Part shown: in pieces, positions 28,249 to 35,920 of the stretch
Numbering within the stretch: the stretch's first letter is position 1
Layout: every line of letters begins with the position of its first letter
Assembly (NCBI RefSeq): GCF_016583905.1
Contig: NZ_NRRY01000029.1
Location: 1 to 64,000 of the forward strand
DNA: 64,000 nucleotides
Origin: Lamprobacter modestohalophilus
GTDB lineage: Bacteria; Pseudomonadota; Gammaproteobacteria; Chromatiales; Chromatiaceae
Direction: 5' to 3'
Made by a program: the position numbers and the translations under genes
The notes under the pieces: model-generated
Seen by the model: the letters and a program-made list of their open reading frames with translations, nothing else
What the model was told of the DNA's origin: nothing
The model's database searches: none

Positions 28249-29154
28249 TCAGTCGTGGTCCAGCTGACCGATCTGCTGGCCACAGTGCACAGCTGTGCCC
28301 GGTTGCAGGTGCGGCTCCCAGTGCGCGCTGTGCGCGGGAAACAGCAGGATCACGGTCGAGCCCATATTGAAGCGACCGAGCTCATCGCCGCGGCTCAGGC
28401 TGGCTCCCCCGTCTCCCGCATCGTCGACGTGGATCGCTTGCGTCCGGGGTGGGGTCAGGCGTCCAGACCAGACGGTTTCGATGCTGCCGACAAAGATGGC
28501 GCCGACCAGGATCACGGCCATTGGTCCGGCGTTGGTGTCGAACAGGCAGATGGCGCGCTCGTTGCGCGCGAAGAGATCTGGCACGCCAGCCACCGTGGTC
28601 GGGTTGACACTGAACAGCCGACCCGGGACCAGGATGGTCTGTCGCAGGCGACCCGCAATCGGCATATGGATGCGGTGATAATCCCTTGGCGAGAGGTAAA
28701 GGGTCGCAAAGAGGCCGTTCTGGAATGAGGCTGCGAGCGACGGATCGCCGCCCAGCAGGCCCTCCAGCGAGTAGTGCTGGCCCTTGGCTTGGATCAGCTT
28801 GCCATGATGAATCCTTCCGGCCTGGCTGACGCGGCCATCGACCGGGCAGGCGATGGCATCCGGAAGGCTCGGCAGCGGTCGGGCATCGGCCCGCAGCCTG
28901 CGCGTGAAGAAGGCGTTGAAGCTTGGATAGGCGCCTGGATTGGGCTCGGCGGCCTCCGTCAGATCGACGCGGAAGATGCGGACATAGAGCCGAATGATCC
29001 AGGCTGTGAGCGCCAGCCAATGGCGGCGGGTCAGCCAGAACATCGCGTTGGACAGGGCGTGCTGCGGCAGCAGGTACTGCAGTCCAACGAACAGGCGGGC
29101 GCTAAAGCCGCGTGCTGTGCGGCCTGGGCTGGATCTGGTGGCGGGATGGGTCAC
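28249..29154 (-). CDS. psd: Phosphatidylserine decarboxylase
   Basis: A 301-aa proenzyme making phosphatidylethanolamine at the inner membrane. Conserved: PSFNAFFTRRLRADARPL, CPVDGRVSQAG, LYLSPRDYHRIHMP, NERAICLFDT and the self-cleavage site FNMGSTVILLFP, where the Ser becomes the pyruvoyl group (LGST in E. coli, MGST here). The start at ATG 29154 gives a length within the family range. It is convergent with epmA; 204 bases lie between, with no obvious terminator. Confidence 0.94.
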   Translation of the reverse strand: MTHPATRSSPGRTARGFSARLFVGLQYLLPQHALSNAMFWLTRRHWLALTAWIIRLYVRIFRVDLTEAAEPNPGAYPSFNAFFTRRLRADARPLPSLPDAIACPVDGRVSQAGRIHHGKLIQAKGQHYSLEGLLGGDPSLAASFQNGLFATLYLSPRDYHRIHMPIAGRLRQTILVPGRLFSVNPTTVAGVPDLFARNERAICLFDTNAGPMAVILVGAIFVGSIETVWSGRLTPPRTQAIHVDDAGDGGASLSRGDELGRFNMGSTVILLFPAHSAHWEPHLQPGTAVHCGQQIGQLDHD

Positions 29155-29178
29155 TGATAGGGATCGCTACTCTGGTTC

Positions 29179-29217
29179 GCTAGCCGGGTGAGCTAGTCGG
29201 GTGAGCTGGTCGGGTGA
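29179..29217. repeat. 13-bp tandem repeat, 3 copies, upstream of psd
   Basis: GCTAGCCGGGTGA, GCTAGTCGGGTGA and GCTGGTCGGGTGA stand in tandem, with a decaying fourth copy. They lie 25 bases before the psd start, in its promoter region. Confidence 0.88.
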
Positions 29218-29293
29218 GTTGGGTGGATTCGGTAGAGGGATTCGCTAGACGGATTAGGTCGAGGATGAACCGCGGGGATGCGTGGTGCCGGTC

Positions 29294-29962
29294 TTACTGG
29301 TCTGGGTGATTCGTCGCAGCGGTATCAGCCGATTCCGGCACAGCCACCAATGCCTCTGGCCGTTCTGAAAGCATTTTCAGATCATCCGCGACCTTGGCAG
29401 CCGGTTGACCGCCGGCGAAGAGGGCAACCAAGCGCGCCCTTGGATCAACCAGGAACAACGGTGGCGGTCCGTCAGCAGCCTCTGCTGGCTCGTTCTGCCC
29501 AGCGCCAACCGCTGTCTTCAACTCGGCCAAGCGCTGTTCGGGGGTACTCAATACGCGCAAGCTTGGTGTGAGCTGCTCGAAGTCGCGCGCGAGCGTTGGT
29601 GCATCATCGGCGCTGATCTGCAGGAGCTGCAGGCGCTTTCGCAGATCGGGCTGATCAGCGACTCGGTTTGCGATCTCGATCAGGCGCGAGACGCCACGAT
29701 GGCCGGCCGCGCTCCCTGGCGAGCCGAAGGCGATTAGCGACCACTGTGCGTCGAGGTCGGCGCGGCTGAACGGGCCTTGAGGTCCATGCAGATCAAGCTC
29801 GGGCAGTTCGACGGGCGGGCGCAGTAAGACGCCATCGATACGCAGTGGGGGCTGCTGGGCGGTTTGAAACTGGTTGCCCCACTGGTAGCCGACGATAAAC
29901 AGACCGACGGCGGCGACCGCCATGATCAAGCGGGCAATGAAGGGGCGAGAGGAGCGCTGCAT
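29294..29962 (-). CDS. SCO1/SenC-like thioredoxin-fold protein lacking cysteines
   Basis: A 222-aa protein with an N-terminal membrane anchor (FIARLIMAVAAVGLFIVGYQWG) and a SCO-like fold: LHGPQGPFSRADLDAQWSLIAFG, LQISADD, a loop TPSLRVLS, and PPPLFLVDPRARLVALFAGG. In SCO proteins the stretch after FG holds Cys-x3-Cys for copper; here it reads SPGSAAGHRG with no Cys anywhere in the protein. Copper binding or disulfide exchange of the usual kind is therefore excluded. The periplasmic role is unknown. Confidence 0.75.
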   Translation of the reverse strand: MQRSSRPFIARLIMAVAAVGLFIVGYQWGNQFQTAQQPPLRIDGVLLRPPVELPELDLHGPQGPFSRADLDAQWSLIAFGSPGSAAGHRGVSRLIEIANRVADQPDLRKRLQLLQISADDAPTLARDFEQLTPSLRVLSTPEQRLAELKTAVGAGQNEPAEAADGPPPLFLVDPRARLVALFAGGQPAAKVADDLKMLSERPEALVAVPESADTAATNHPDQ

Positions 29963-30264
29963 GCTCAGGCCTGAGACGAGCGAGCAGGGTGGACATTGGC
30001 CAGGCCAGGCCCCATCACAGATGACATCAGGGTTTGGAGCGCAGTGGGGTGCATCGCTGAGACCAGAGGTGTCGCTGAGACCAGAGGTGAAAAGGAGCAG
30101 ATGTGTAAAGGAGCGAAGAGCGGCTTGGAGCCTCGTGAGTATAGCGACGCTCGCACTGTTGCCTCAACCAGCCGCAGCCGCAGCCGACTCCGGGCTGGGC
30201 GCGCTCATCATAACCCTGAATTCCACCATGATGACGATGCCACCAAGTTGACGAGGTCAAGCGC
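29963..30264. other. 302-bp gap with an 18-bp direct repeat
   Basis: Divergent promoter region of the SCO-like gene and msrB. TCGCTGAGACCAGAGGTG occurs twice in tandem at 30054-30071 and 30072-30089. No gene is seen; the frames through it have no family resemblance. Confidence 0.6.
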
Positions 30265-30663
30265 ATGAGCGAGAAGATCGAGAAGACCGAGGCCGAATGG
30301 CGCGCTCAGTTGAGCGCCGAGCAATACCGGGTGCTGCGTGAGCATGGGACTGAGCCGGCCTTCAGCGGTGCTTACTTCGACACCAAAGCGCCCGGTCGTT
30401 ACCGCTGTGCAGCTTGCGGAGCGGAATTATTCGACGCCGAGCACAAGTTCGACTCCGGCACCGGCTGGCCGAGCTTCTTCGCGCCGCTGAACGAGTCGGC
30501 GGTCGAGACTGACACCGACACGAGTTATGGCATGCGTCGAACCGAAGTGCATTGCGCACGATGTCATTCCCATCTCGGGCATGTGTTTCCGGATGGGCCG
30601 AGGCCGACGGGCCTGCGCTACTGCATCAACTCGGTGTCTTTGGAGCTGGAGCCTAAGGCCTAA
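30265..30663 (+). CDS. msrB: Peptide-methionine (R)-S-oxide reductase
   Basis: A 132-aa enzyme reducing methionine-R-sulfoxide in proteins. Two zinc-binding pairs (CAAC and CARC), [24 protein letters not shown] and the catalytic RYCINS are all present. It is cytoplasmic, with no signal peptide. The stop codon lies inside a 7-bp tandem repeat, so the last three residues (PKA) come from repeat units. A single gene with its own promoter region. Confidence 0.95.
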   Translation: MSEKIEKTEAEWRAQLSAEQYRVLREHGTEPAFSGAYFDTKAPGRYRCAACGAELFDAEHKFDSGTGWPSFFAPLNESAVETDTDTSYGMRRTEVHCARCHSHLGHVFPDGPRPTGLRYCINSVSLELEPKA

Positions 30664-30685
30664 GGCCTAAGGCCTAAGGCCTGAG
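30651..30685. repeat. 7-bp tandem repeat GCCTAAG, 5 copies
   Basis: Four exact units and a fifth with G for A cover the 3' end of msrB and its stop codon. The next 245 bases up to dacB contain no gene. They hold a second repeat, ACACGCTCGCG twice at 30785-30806. Confidence 0.92.
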
Positions 30686-30910
30686 GCCGCAGTCGTCCCG
30701 ATCCTGTCGTCGTTACCCTGGAACAAGCGCTTCATGGTGCGGGGTGTGGCGACGCCTGATCGACGTTACCCTGACGCTCTCGCGACACGCTCGCGACACG
30801 CTCGCGAAGCATGCTCCGAGGTGGCACCGCGCCAGATGAGCGTTAAAGGCTGCCTGCGCCACAGAAGGATGACGGCTGCGTGCTATGCTCGCGAGCGTTT
30901 CTCAAAGTGG

Positions 30911-30936
30911 TCTTTTCATGCGGTCTTTTCATGCGG
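30911..30936. repeat. 13-bp tandem repeat at the dacB start
   Basis: TCTTTTCATGCGG occurs twice exactly, followed by TCTTTTAGGGTG. Each unit contains an ATG. The one I use as the dacB start is inside the second unit. Confidence 0.85.
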
Positions 30937-32181
30937 TCTTTTAGGGTGTCGTTCATGTGCGTTCTGTTCCCTTCGCGGGCGGTTGCTGGCTCATTGCTCG
31001 GCCTATTGCTTGGCCTGTTGGTCTCGCCCATGCTGGCAGGCGTTGCCGTCGCTGGACCGGTCGAGCAGGCCCTGGCGCTGCAGGATGCCAGTCTGGTGGT
31101 CAGCGATGGCCGCCGCCTGCTGATCGCCGATGAGCCAGATCGGCTGTTGGTTCCGGCTTCGACCATGAAGCTGATCACCGCCTTGGCTGCGATTGAGCGT
31201 TGGGGGTTGAAGCACCGCTTCGAAACGCGCTTCTATCTGGGCCGCGATGGCCGTCTCTGGGTGAAAGGTGGCGGCGATCCCTACCTGGTCTCAGAGGAGC
31301 TGGATCGGGTGGTGAGTGCACTGAAGGCTGTTGGCGTGCGAACAGTATCTGGGCTTGGACTCGATGCCCAATTGTTTGGAACGCAGGTTGTCATCCCCGG
31401 TCGCTCATCGAGCAATAATCCCTACGACGCGCCTGTGACTGCGCTCGCGGTCAACTTCAACACCGCAAGCCTGCTGGTGTCGGCCGGGCGTGTCACCAGC
31501 GCCGAGATGCAAACCCCGATCACGCCGACAGCGCAGCGGCTCGGCCGCGGCCTCGGGGATGGCAAGCACCGCATCAATCTTGTTGATGGTGAGACCGCAC
31601 TGGGCCATTTTGGCGAGGTCTTGAAGGCCAAGCTGCAGCAGGGCGGTCTTCAGGTTGGGGAGCAGGTTGAGAGGGGCGCAGTCCCGCCGTCGGCGAAGCT
31701 GGTCTACACCCATCGCAGCAGCCAAACGCTCGGCCAGGTAGTCAAGAACATGCTCGAATATTCGACCAACTTCGTTGCCAACGATCTGTTCCTATTGCTC
31801 GGCGAGCAGAACGGCCGCGCGAGCATGGCCAGCGCGCAGCAGACCATGGAGCGCTGGGCGCGGCAGACCTTTGGCTGGCGGGATTTCAGCATCGAAGACG
31901 GCGCCGGCCTCTCGCGTGGGAATCGCCTCAGCGGTCGGCAGATGTTAGATGTTCTCGAGCGGCTGCGGCCGCATCTCGATCTGCTGTCGGCGCAAGATAA
32001 TGCTGCGGACGTGCGTGCGAAGACCGGCACCCTGCGCGGGGTCAGCACCTATGCTGGTTTTGTGCGCCGCGGGCGCGACTGGCTGCCGTTTAGCCTGATG
32101 ATCAATCAGCCGGTGGCCTATGGCTTCCGTCTCGAGGTGGCGAGCGCCTTGACCCAGCACTCGGCGTTGCGCGGGAACTGA
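30931..32181 (+). CDS. dacB: D-Ala-D-Ala carboxypeptidase/endopeptidase, PBP4 type
   Basis: A 416-aa class C penicillin-binding protein trimming peptidoglycan in the periplasm. Signal peptide, then the three active-site motifs: Ser-x-x-Lys in PASTMKLITALAA, Ser-x-Asn in EYSTNFVAND, and Lys-Thr-Gly in RAKTGTLRG. It is shorter than E. coli DacB (477), mostly in the inserted domains. The frame opens further up, but ATG 30931 puts the signal sequence in the right place; ATG 30955 is also possible. The stop TGA overlaps an ATG (TGATG) in the next gene's frame. Confidence 0.9.
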   Translation: MRSFRVSFMCVLFPSRAVAGSLLGLLLGLLVSPMLAGVAVAGPVEQALALQDASLVVSDGRRLLIADEPDRLLVPASTMKLITALAAIERWGLKHRFETRFYLGRDGRLWVKGGGDPYLVSEELDRVVSALKAVGVRTVSGLGLDAQLFGTQVVIPGRSSSNNPYDAPVTALAVNFNTASLLVSAGRVTSAEMQTPITPTAQRLGRGLGDGKHRINLVDGETALGHFGEVLKAKLQQGGLQVGEQVERGAVPPSAKLVYTHRSSQTLGQVVKNMLEYSTNFVANDLFLLLGEQNGRASMASAQQTMERWARQTFGWRDFSIEDGAGLSRGNRLSGRQMLDVLERLRPHLDLLSAQDNAADVRAKTGTLRGVSTYAGFVRRGRDWLPFSLMINQPVAYGFRLEVASALTQHSALRGN

Positions 32182-32294
32182 TGCTGCGCATGGACTGGCT
32201 AGGCATTGCACACTGGCGTAGACCGCGATTGCGGGCGGCGTGCGAAGCCCACTCTCTGCGCCCAAGGCCCCGGTTCAGCTCGAGCCTGATCTCG

Positions 32295-33164
32295 ATGACA
32301 GCACGCTGTGCGCGAGCGTTGATCGCGTTCGCGCTCATCCTTGGGCTCGCCAGCGGTTGTGCGGGCACAGCGCTCGCGCCGTCCCTCGATACAGGGGCAC
32401 GGTCGGATTCAATGTCAGCCGATCGGGGCTCCGCGCTGCCGGTCTATCTCAAAGGCATTGGCGGCAAAGGCTATCCCTCGCTCGCACCCTTGCTGCGTCC
32501 GATCACACCGGCGGTCGTCAACATCTCGGTCGATTCCGAGACCCGGCTCGAGGAGCATCCATTCCTGCGCGACCCGGCGTTCCGGCGTTTCCTGGAGCGT
32601 TTTGATCTGCCGTTACCCGAATCGGTGCAACGTCAGCGTACCCAGAGCGCCGGCTCGGGCGTGATTATCGACGCCAAGCGCGGCTATGTGCTGACGAATG
32701 CGCATGTGATTCGCGACGCAACCGAGATCACCGTCACCCTCAAAGACCGGCGCAGCTTTCGGGCGACCTTGATCGGCAGTGATGCCAGCGCCGATACCGC
32801 CGTGCTGCGAATTCCACCAGTGCGCGTACCGGCTCTGCGTTTTGGCGACTCTTCCGCACTGGAGGTTGGCGACTTCGTGGTCGCGATCGGTAATCCGTTC
32901 GGCATCGGCCAGACCGTCACCTCCGGCATCGTCAGTGCCGTCGGGCGCGGCGGTATCGCCGGTGACACCCTCGGTGGCCTCATCCAAACCGATGCCTCGA
33001 TCAATCCAGGTAACTCCGGCGGCCCGCTGGTGAACCTGGCTGGCGAGGTTGTCGGTATTAACACGGCCCTCATCGGACCCTCCGGCGGCAACGTCGGTAT
33101 CGGCTTCTCGGTGCCGAGCAACCGCGTCCAGCGCGCCATGCGGCGCATCATCGGTCAGCGTTAA
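32295..33164 (+). CDS. Trypsin-like serine protease (S1C), PDZ-less lipoprotein
   Basis: A 289-aa HtrA/DegP-type protease with its triad: His in LTNAHVI, Asp in SDASADTAVLRI, Ser in NPGNSGGPLVN. It ends right after the protease domain, so there is no PDZ domain. The ATG at 32295 gives a lipoprotein signal with the lipobox LASGC. The frame is open to 32181, where an ATG overlaps the dacB stop, but starting there would bury the signal peptide behind 38 residues. Likely an envelope quality-control or processing protease cotranscribed with dacB. Confidence 0.82.
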   Translation: MTARCARALIAFALILGLASGCAGTALAPSLDTGARSDSMSADRGSALPVYLKGIGGKGYPSLAPLLRPITPAVVNISVDSETRLEEHPFLRDPAFRRFLERFDLPLPESVQRQRTQSAGSGVIIDAKRGYVLTNAHVIRDATEITVTLKDRRSFRATLIGSDASADTAVLRIPPVRVPALRFGDSSALEVGDFVVAIGNPFGIGQTVTSGIVSAVGRGGIAGDTLGGLIQTDASINPGNSGGPLVNLAGEVVGINTALIGPSGGNVGIGFSVPSNRVQRAMRRIIGQR

Positions 33165-33185
33165 GCAACTGCTCGTAGCGCCTCG

Positions 33186-33237
33186 GTTGCGGTGGATGGT
33201 TGCGGTGGATGTCTGCGGTGGATGTCTGCGGTGAATA
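33186..33237. repeat. 13-bp tandem repeat, 4 copies
   Basis: GTTGCGGTGGATG twice, then TCTGCGGTGGATG and TCTGCGGTGAATA, between the protease gene and the Pho box. Confidence 0.9.
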
Positions 33238-33267
33238 TCCAGTGAGTCGCCGACGGCGGCTGAGGCG

Positions 33268-33296
33268 TTGTCATCAAACTGCAATCTTATAGTCAT
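33268..33296 (+). promoter_or_regulatory. Pho box array upstream of pstS
   Basis: Half-sites at 11-bp spacing: TTGTCAT-CAAA-CTGCAAT-CTTA-TAGTCAT, against the PhoB consensus CTGTCAT-N4-CTGTCAT (6/7, 5/7 and 5/7 matches). The array is 64 bases before the pstS start, where PhoB would recruit polymerase under phosphate limitation. Confidence 0.65.
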
Positions 33297-33359
33297 ATCA
33301 TATCAATAGTTAAGGGACACAATAGGTGACTCGATTCACCCCCCTGATGGAGTCTCTCC

Positions 33360-34403
33360 ATGAAGAAATCTGTAATTGCCATTGCCGTCCTTGGCACGCT
33401 CTCCCTGTCGTCGCAGGCGATGGCGCGCGATACCATCAATATCGTCGGTTCCTCAACGGTGTTCCCGTTCGCGACCACGGTTGCTGAGAACTTCGGTAAC
33501 GCGACTGAGTTCAACACGCCGAAGATCGAGTCGACCGGCTCGGGCGGCGGCATGAAGCTGTTCTGCGCTGGTGTTGGTGTCGAGCATCCGGACGTGACCA
33601 ACGCCTCTCGGCGGATGAAGGTCTCTGAGTTCGAGCAGTGCCAGGACAACGGCGTGAAGGAGATCACCGAGGTCGTCATCGGTTATGACGGCATCGCTGT
33701 CGCCAACTCGAAGAAGGCGCCGCAGCTTGAGCTGTCGCTGCGCGACCTGTGGCTGGCACTGGCGAAGGATGTGCCAAACCCAGAGGGCGGCGAAGAGCTG
33801 GTGGCTAACCCCTACAAGACCTGGAAGGACGTCAACCCAGACCTGCCCGACGTCGCCATCGAGGTGCTCGGCCCACCGCCGACCTCAGGTACCCGTGATG
33901 CCTTCGCCGAGATCGCAATGGAAGGAGGCTGCAAGACCTTCGATTGGATCGCCGCGATGAAGAAGGAAGACAAGAACCAGTACAAGGCCGTCTGCCGCTC
34001 GGTGCGTGAGGACGGTGCCTACGTCGAGGCTGGTGAGAACGACAACCTGATCGTGCAAAAGCTCGACTCGAACGCGGATGCGCTCGGCGTCTTCGGCTTC
34101 AGCTTCTTGGATCAGAACGCTGACAAGCTGCAGGGCACCATCATCGACGGCGTTGAGCCGACCTTCGACAACATCGCCAGCGGTGACTATCCGGTCTCGC
34201 GCTCGCTGTACTTCTATGTCAAGAACGCCCATGTTGGCACCATTCCTGGCATCCAGGAGTACGTCACCGCTTTCACCAGCGAGAATGCCTGGGGCCCGGA
34301 TGGCTATCTGCCGAGCAAGGGGCTGATCCCGCTGCCGGACGACATGCGTGCGAAGGTCGCCAAGTCATCGCAGGCGTTGGAGCCGATGTCCAGCCCGGAA
34401 TAA
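33360..34403 (+). CDS. pstS: Phosphate ABC transporter substrate-binding protein
   Basis: A 347-aa periplasmic protein: signal peptide ending SQAMA, then INIVGSSTVFPFA, STGSGGGMKLFC and PPPTSGTRDAFAE, which supply the phosphate-binding Ser/Thr/Arg cluster. It contains three or four cysteines, unusual for a PstS. It is first in a pstS-pstC-pstA-pstB operon behind the Pho box, and followed by a hairpin that probably keeps its mRNA in excess. No lipobox, so it is soluble, unlike the second PstS at 52548-53621. Confidence 0.94.
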   Translation: MKKSVIAIAVLGTLSLSSQAMARDTINIVGSSTVFPFATTVAENFGNATEFNTPKIESTGSGGGMKLFCAGVGVEHPDVTNASRRMKVSEFEQCQDNGVKEITEVVIGYDGIAVANSKKAPQLELSLRDLWLALAKDVPNPEGGEELVANPYKTWKDVNPDLPDVAIEVLGPPPTSGTRDAFAEIAMEGGCKTFDWIAAMKKEDKNQYKAVCRSVREDGAYVEAGENDNLIVQKLDSNADALGVFGFSFLDQNADKLQGTIIDGVEPTFDNIASGDYPVSRSLYFYVKNAHVGTIPGIQEYVTAFTSENAWGPDGYLPSKGLIPLPDDMRAKVAKSSQALEPMSSPE

Positions 34404-34454
34404 AAGCTGGCTCGATCCGCGATGTGGCCGTTGCGCGGCATCGTGGCTCGCAAT

Positions 34455-34493
34455 CGCCAGCGGCCTGTGAGGGCTGCTGGCGTGTTGCGTTTT
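34455..34493 (+). terminator. Hairpin after pstS, partial terminator or mRNA stabiliser
   Basis: An 11-bp stem (CGCCAGCGGCC with GGCTGCTGGCG, one G-U), 6-base loop, then TGTTGCG and four T. Placed 51 bases after pstS and 36 bases before pstC. Confidence 0.6.
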
Positions 34494-34528
34494 AGCTGTT
34501 CAGACACTCATCAAGACCGCGAGCCCTT

Positions 34529-35920
34529 ATGAGCCCTTCGCTGTTGTTGTTTATCATCCTGGCCGCTATGGCGTTGGCCTATCACCTGGGGCGTAAGCGT
34601 GCCATTGGCGTGGCTGGCGGCATCACTCAGATCAACCGCCTGCACTCATTGCCGGCCTATTACGGTTACTACGCCGCGCTCTGGGTCGGCCTCCCGTCCT
34701 TGCTGTTGCTACTGTTCTGGGCCGGTTTACAGGGCCAGATCCTGACCGCGCTGACCCTTGCCGAGCTGCCGCTGGAGACCACCGCCAACCTCTCTGAGGG
34801 CCAGCTGAGTCTATTGGTGAGCGATATCCGTAACCTGGCCGACGGCAACCTGATGGGCCGTGAGCCAAGCGCGGAGGTTGAGGCGGCCGCTGCCCATTAT
34901 CAGCGGCTGCAGGGCATCGCCACGGCAACGCTCTGGGCACTAGTCGGTGCCATGGTGCTGGCCGGTATGGCTTGGGCCTGGCAGCACACCACGCCGAGCT
35001 TCCGGGCCCGCAATCGGGTCGAGTCGATTGCGATGATCGTGCTGATCCTGTTCTCCTCAATCGCAATCCTGACCACACTTGGCATCGTGCTCTCGGTGCT
35101 GTTCGAATCGATTCGCTTTTTTCAACAGGTGCCTTGGACCGAGTTTCTGTTCGGTACCAAATGGAGCCCGCAGATCGCACTGCGTGCGGAGCAGGTGGGG
35201 GCTTCAGGGGCCTTTGGCGCCATCCCGCTGTTCACTGGCACCTTGCTGATCTCGTTTATTGCCATGTTGCTGGCGGTGCCGGTGGGGCTGCTGTCGGCGG
35301 TCTATCTGGCTGAGTACGCACCACGCCAGGTGCGCGCCTGGGCCAAGCCGGTGCTGGAGATCTTGGCCGGTATTCCGACCGTGGTCTATGGCTTCTTCGC
35401 CGCTCTCACGGTCGCTCCCTTCATGCGCGGGCTAGGCGAGAGTGTCGGCCTCGACATTGCCTCCGAGAGTGCGCTCGCGGCTGGCTTGGTGATGGGCATT
35501 ATGATCATCCCCTTTGTTTCCTCGCTCTCAGAGGATGTCATCAACGCCGTGCCGCAATCGTTGCGCGACGGCTCCTATGCGCTGGGCGCGACCCAATCCG
35601 AGACCATCCGCCGAGTGATCTTCCCGGCTGCGCTGCCGGGGATTGTCGGCGGTGTACTACTGGCGGTCTCGCGCGCGATCGGCGAGACCATGATCGTGGT
35701 GATGGCCGCCGGCTTGGCCGCGAACCTGACCGCGAATCCGTTCGAGAGCGTGACCACGGTGACGGTGCAGATTGTCACCCTGCTCACCGGTGACCAGGAG
35801 TTCGATAGTGCCAAGACCCTGGCCGCTTTCGCGCTTGGACTCACGCTTTTCGTCGTCACGCTGATTCTCAATGTCATCGCGCTGCACATCGTGCGCAAAT
35901 ACCGTGAACAGTATGAGTAA
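34529..35920 (+). CDS. pstC: Phosphate ABC transporter permease PstC
   Basis: A 463-aa inner-membrane permease. The C-terminal half has the canonical core: VLEILAGIPTVVYGFFA and the EAA loop QSLRDGSYALGATQSETIRRVIFPAALPGI that contacts PstB. It is about 140 residues longer than E. coli PstC (319); the excess is an N-terminal pair of helices with a periplasmic stretch (about 70-132). Long PstC forms of this kind go with long PstA forms. The stop overlaps the pstA start by 8 bases. Confidence 0.92.
   Translation: MSPSLLLFIILAAMALAYHLGRKRAIGVAGGITQINRLHSLPAYYGYYAALWVGLPSLLLLLFWAGLQGQILTALTLAELPLETTANLSEGQLSLLVSDIRNLADGNLMGREPSAEVEAAAAHYQRLQGIATATLWALVGAMVLAGMAWAWQHTTPSFRARNRVESIAMIVLILFSSIAILTTLGIVLSVLFESIRFFQQVPWTEFLFGTKWSPQIALRAEQVGASGAFGAIPLFTGTLLISFIAMLLAVPVGLLSAVYLAEYAPRQVRAWAKPVLEILAGIPTVVYGFFAALTVAPFMRGLGESVGLDIASESALAAGLVMGIMIIPFVSSLSEDVINAVPQSLRDGSYALGATQSETIRRVIFPAALPGIVGGVLLAVSRAIGETMIVVMAAGLAANLTANPFESVTTVTVQIVTLLTGDQEFDSAKTLAAFALGLTLFVVTLILNVIALHIVRKYREQYE

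Noticed and set aside
35106-35125. T-arm-like GTTCGAATC inside pstC
   Set aside because: No acceptor or anticodon stem around it; it is coding sequence.
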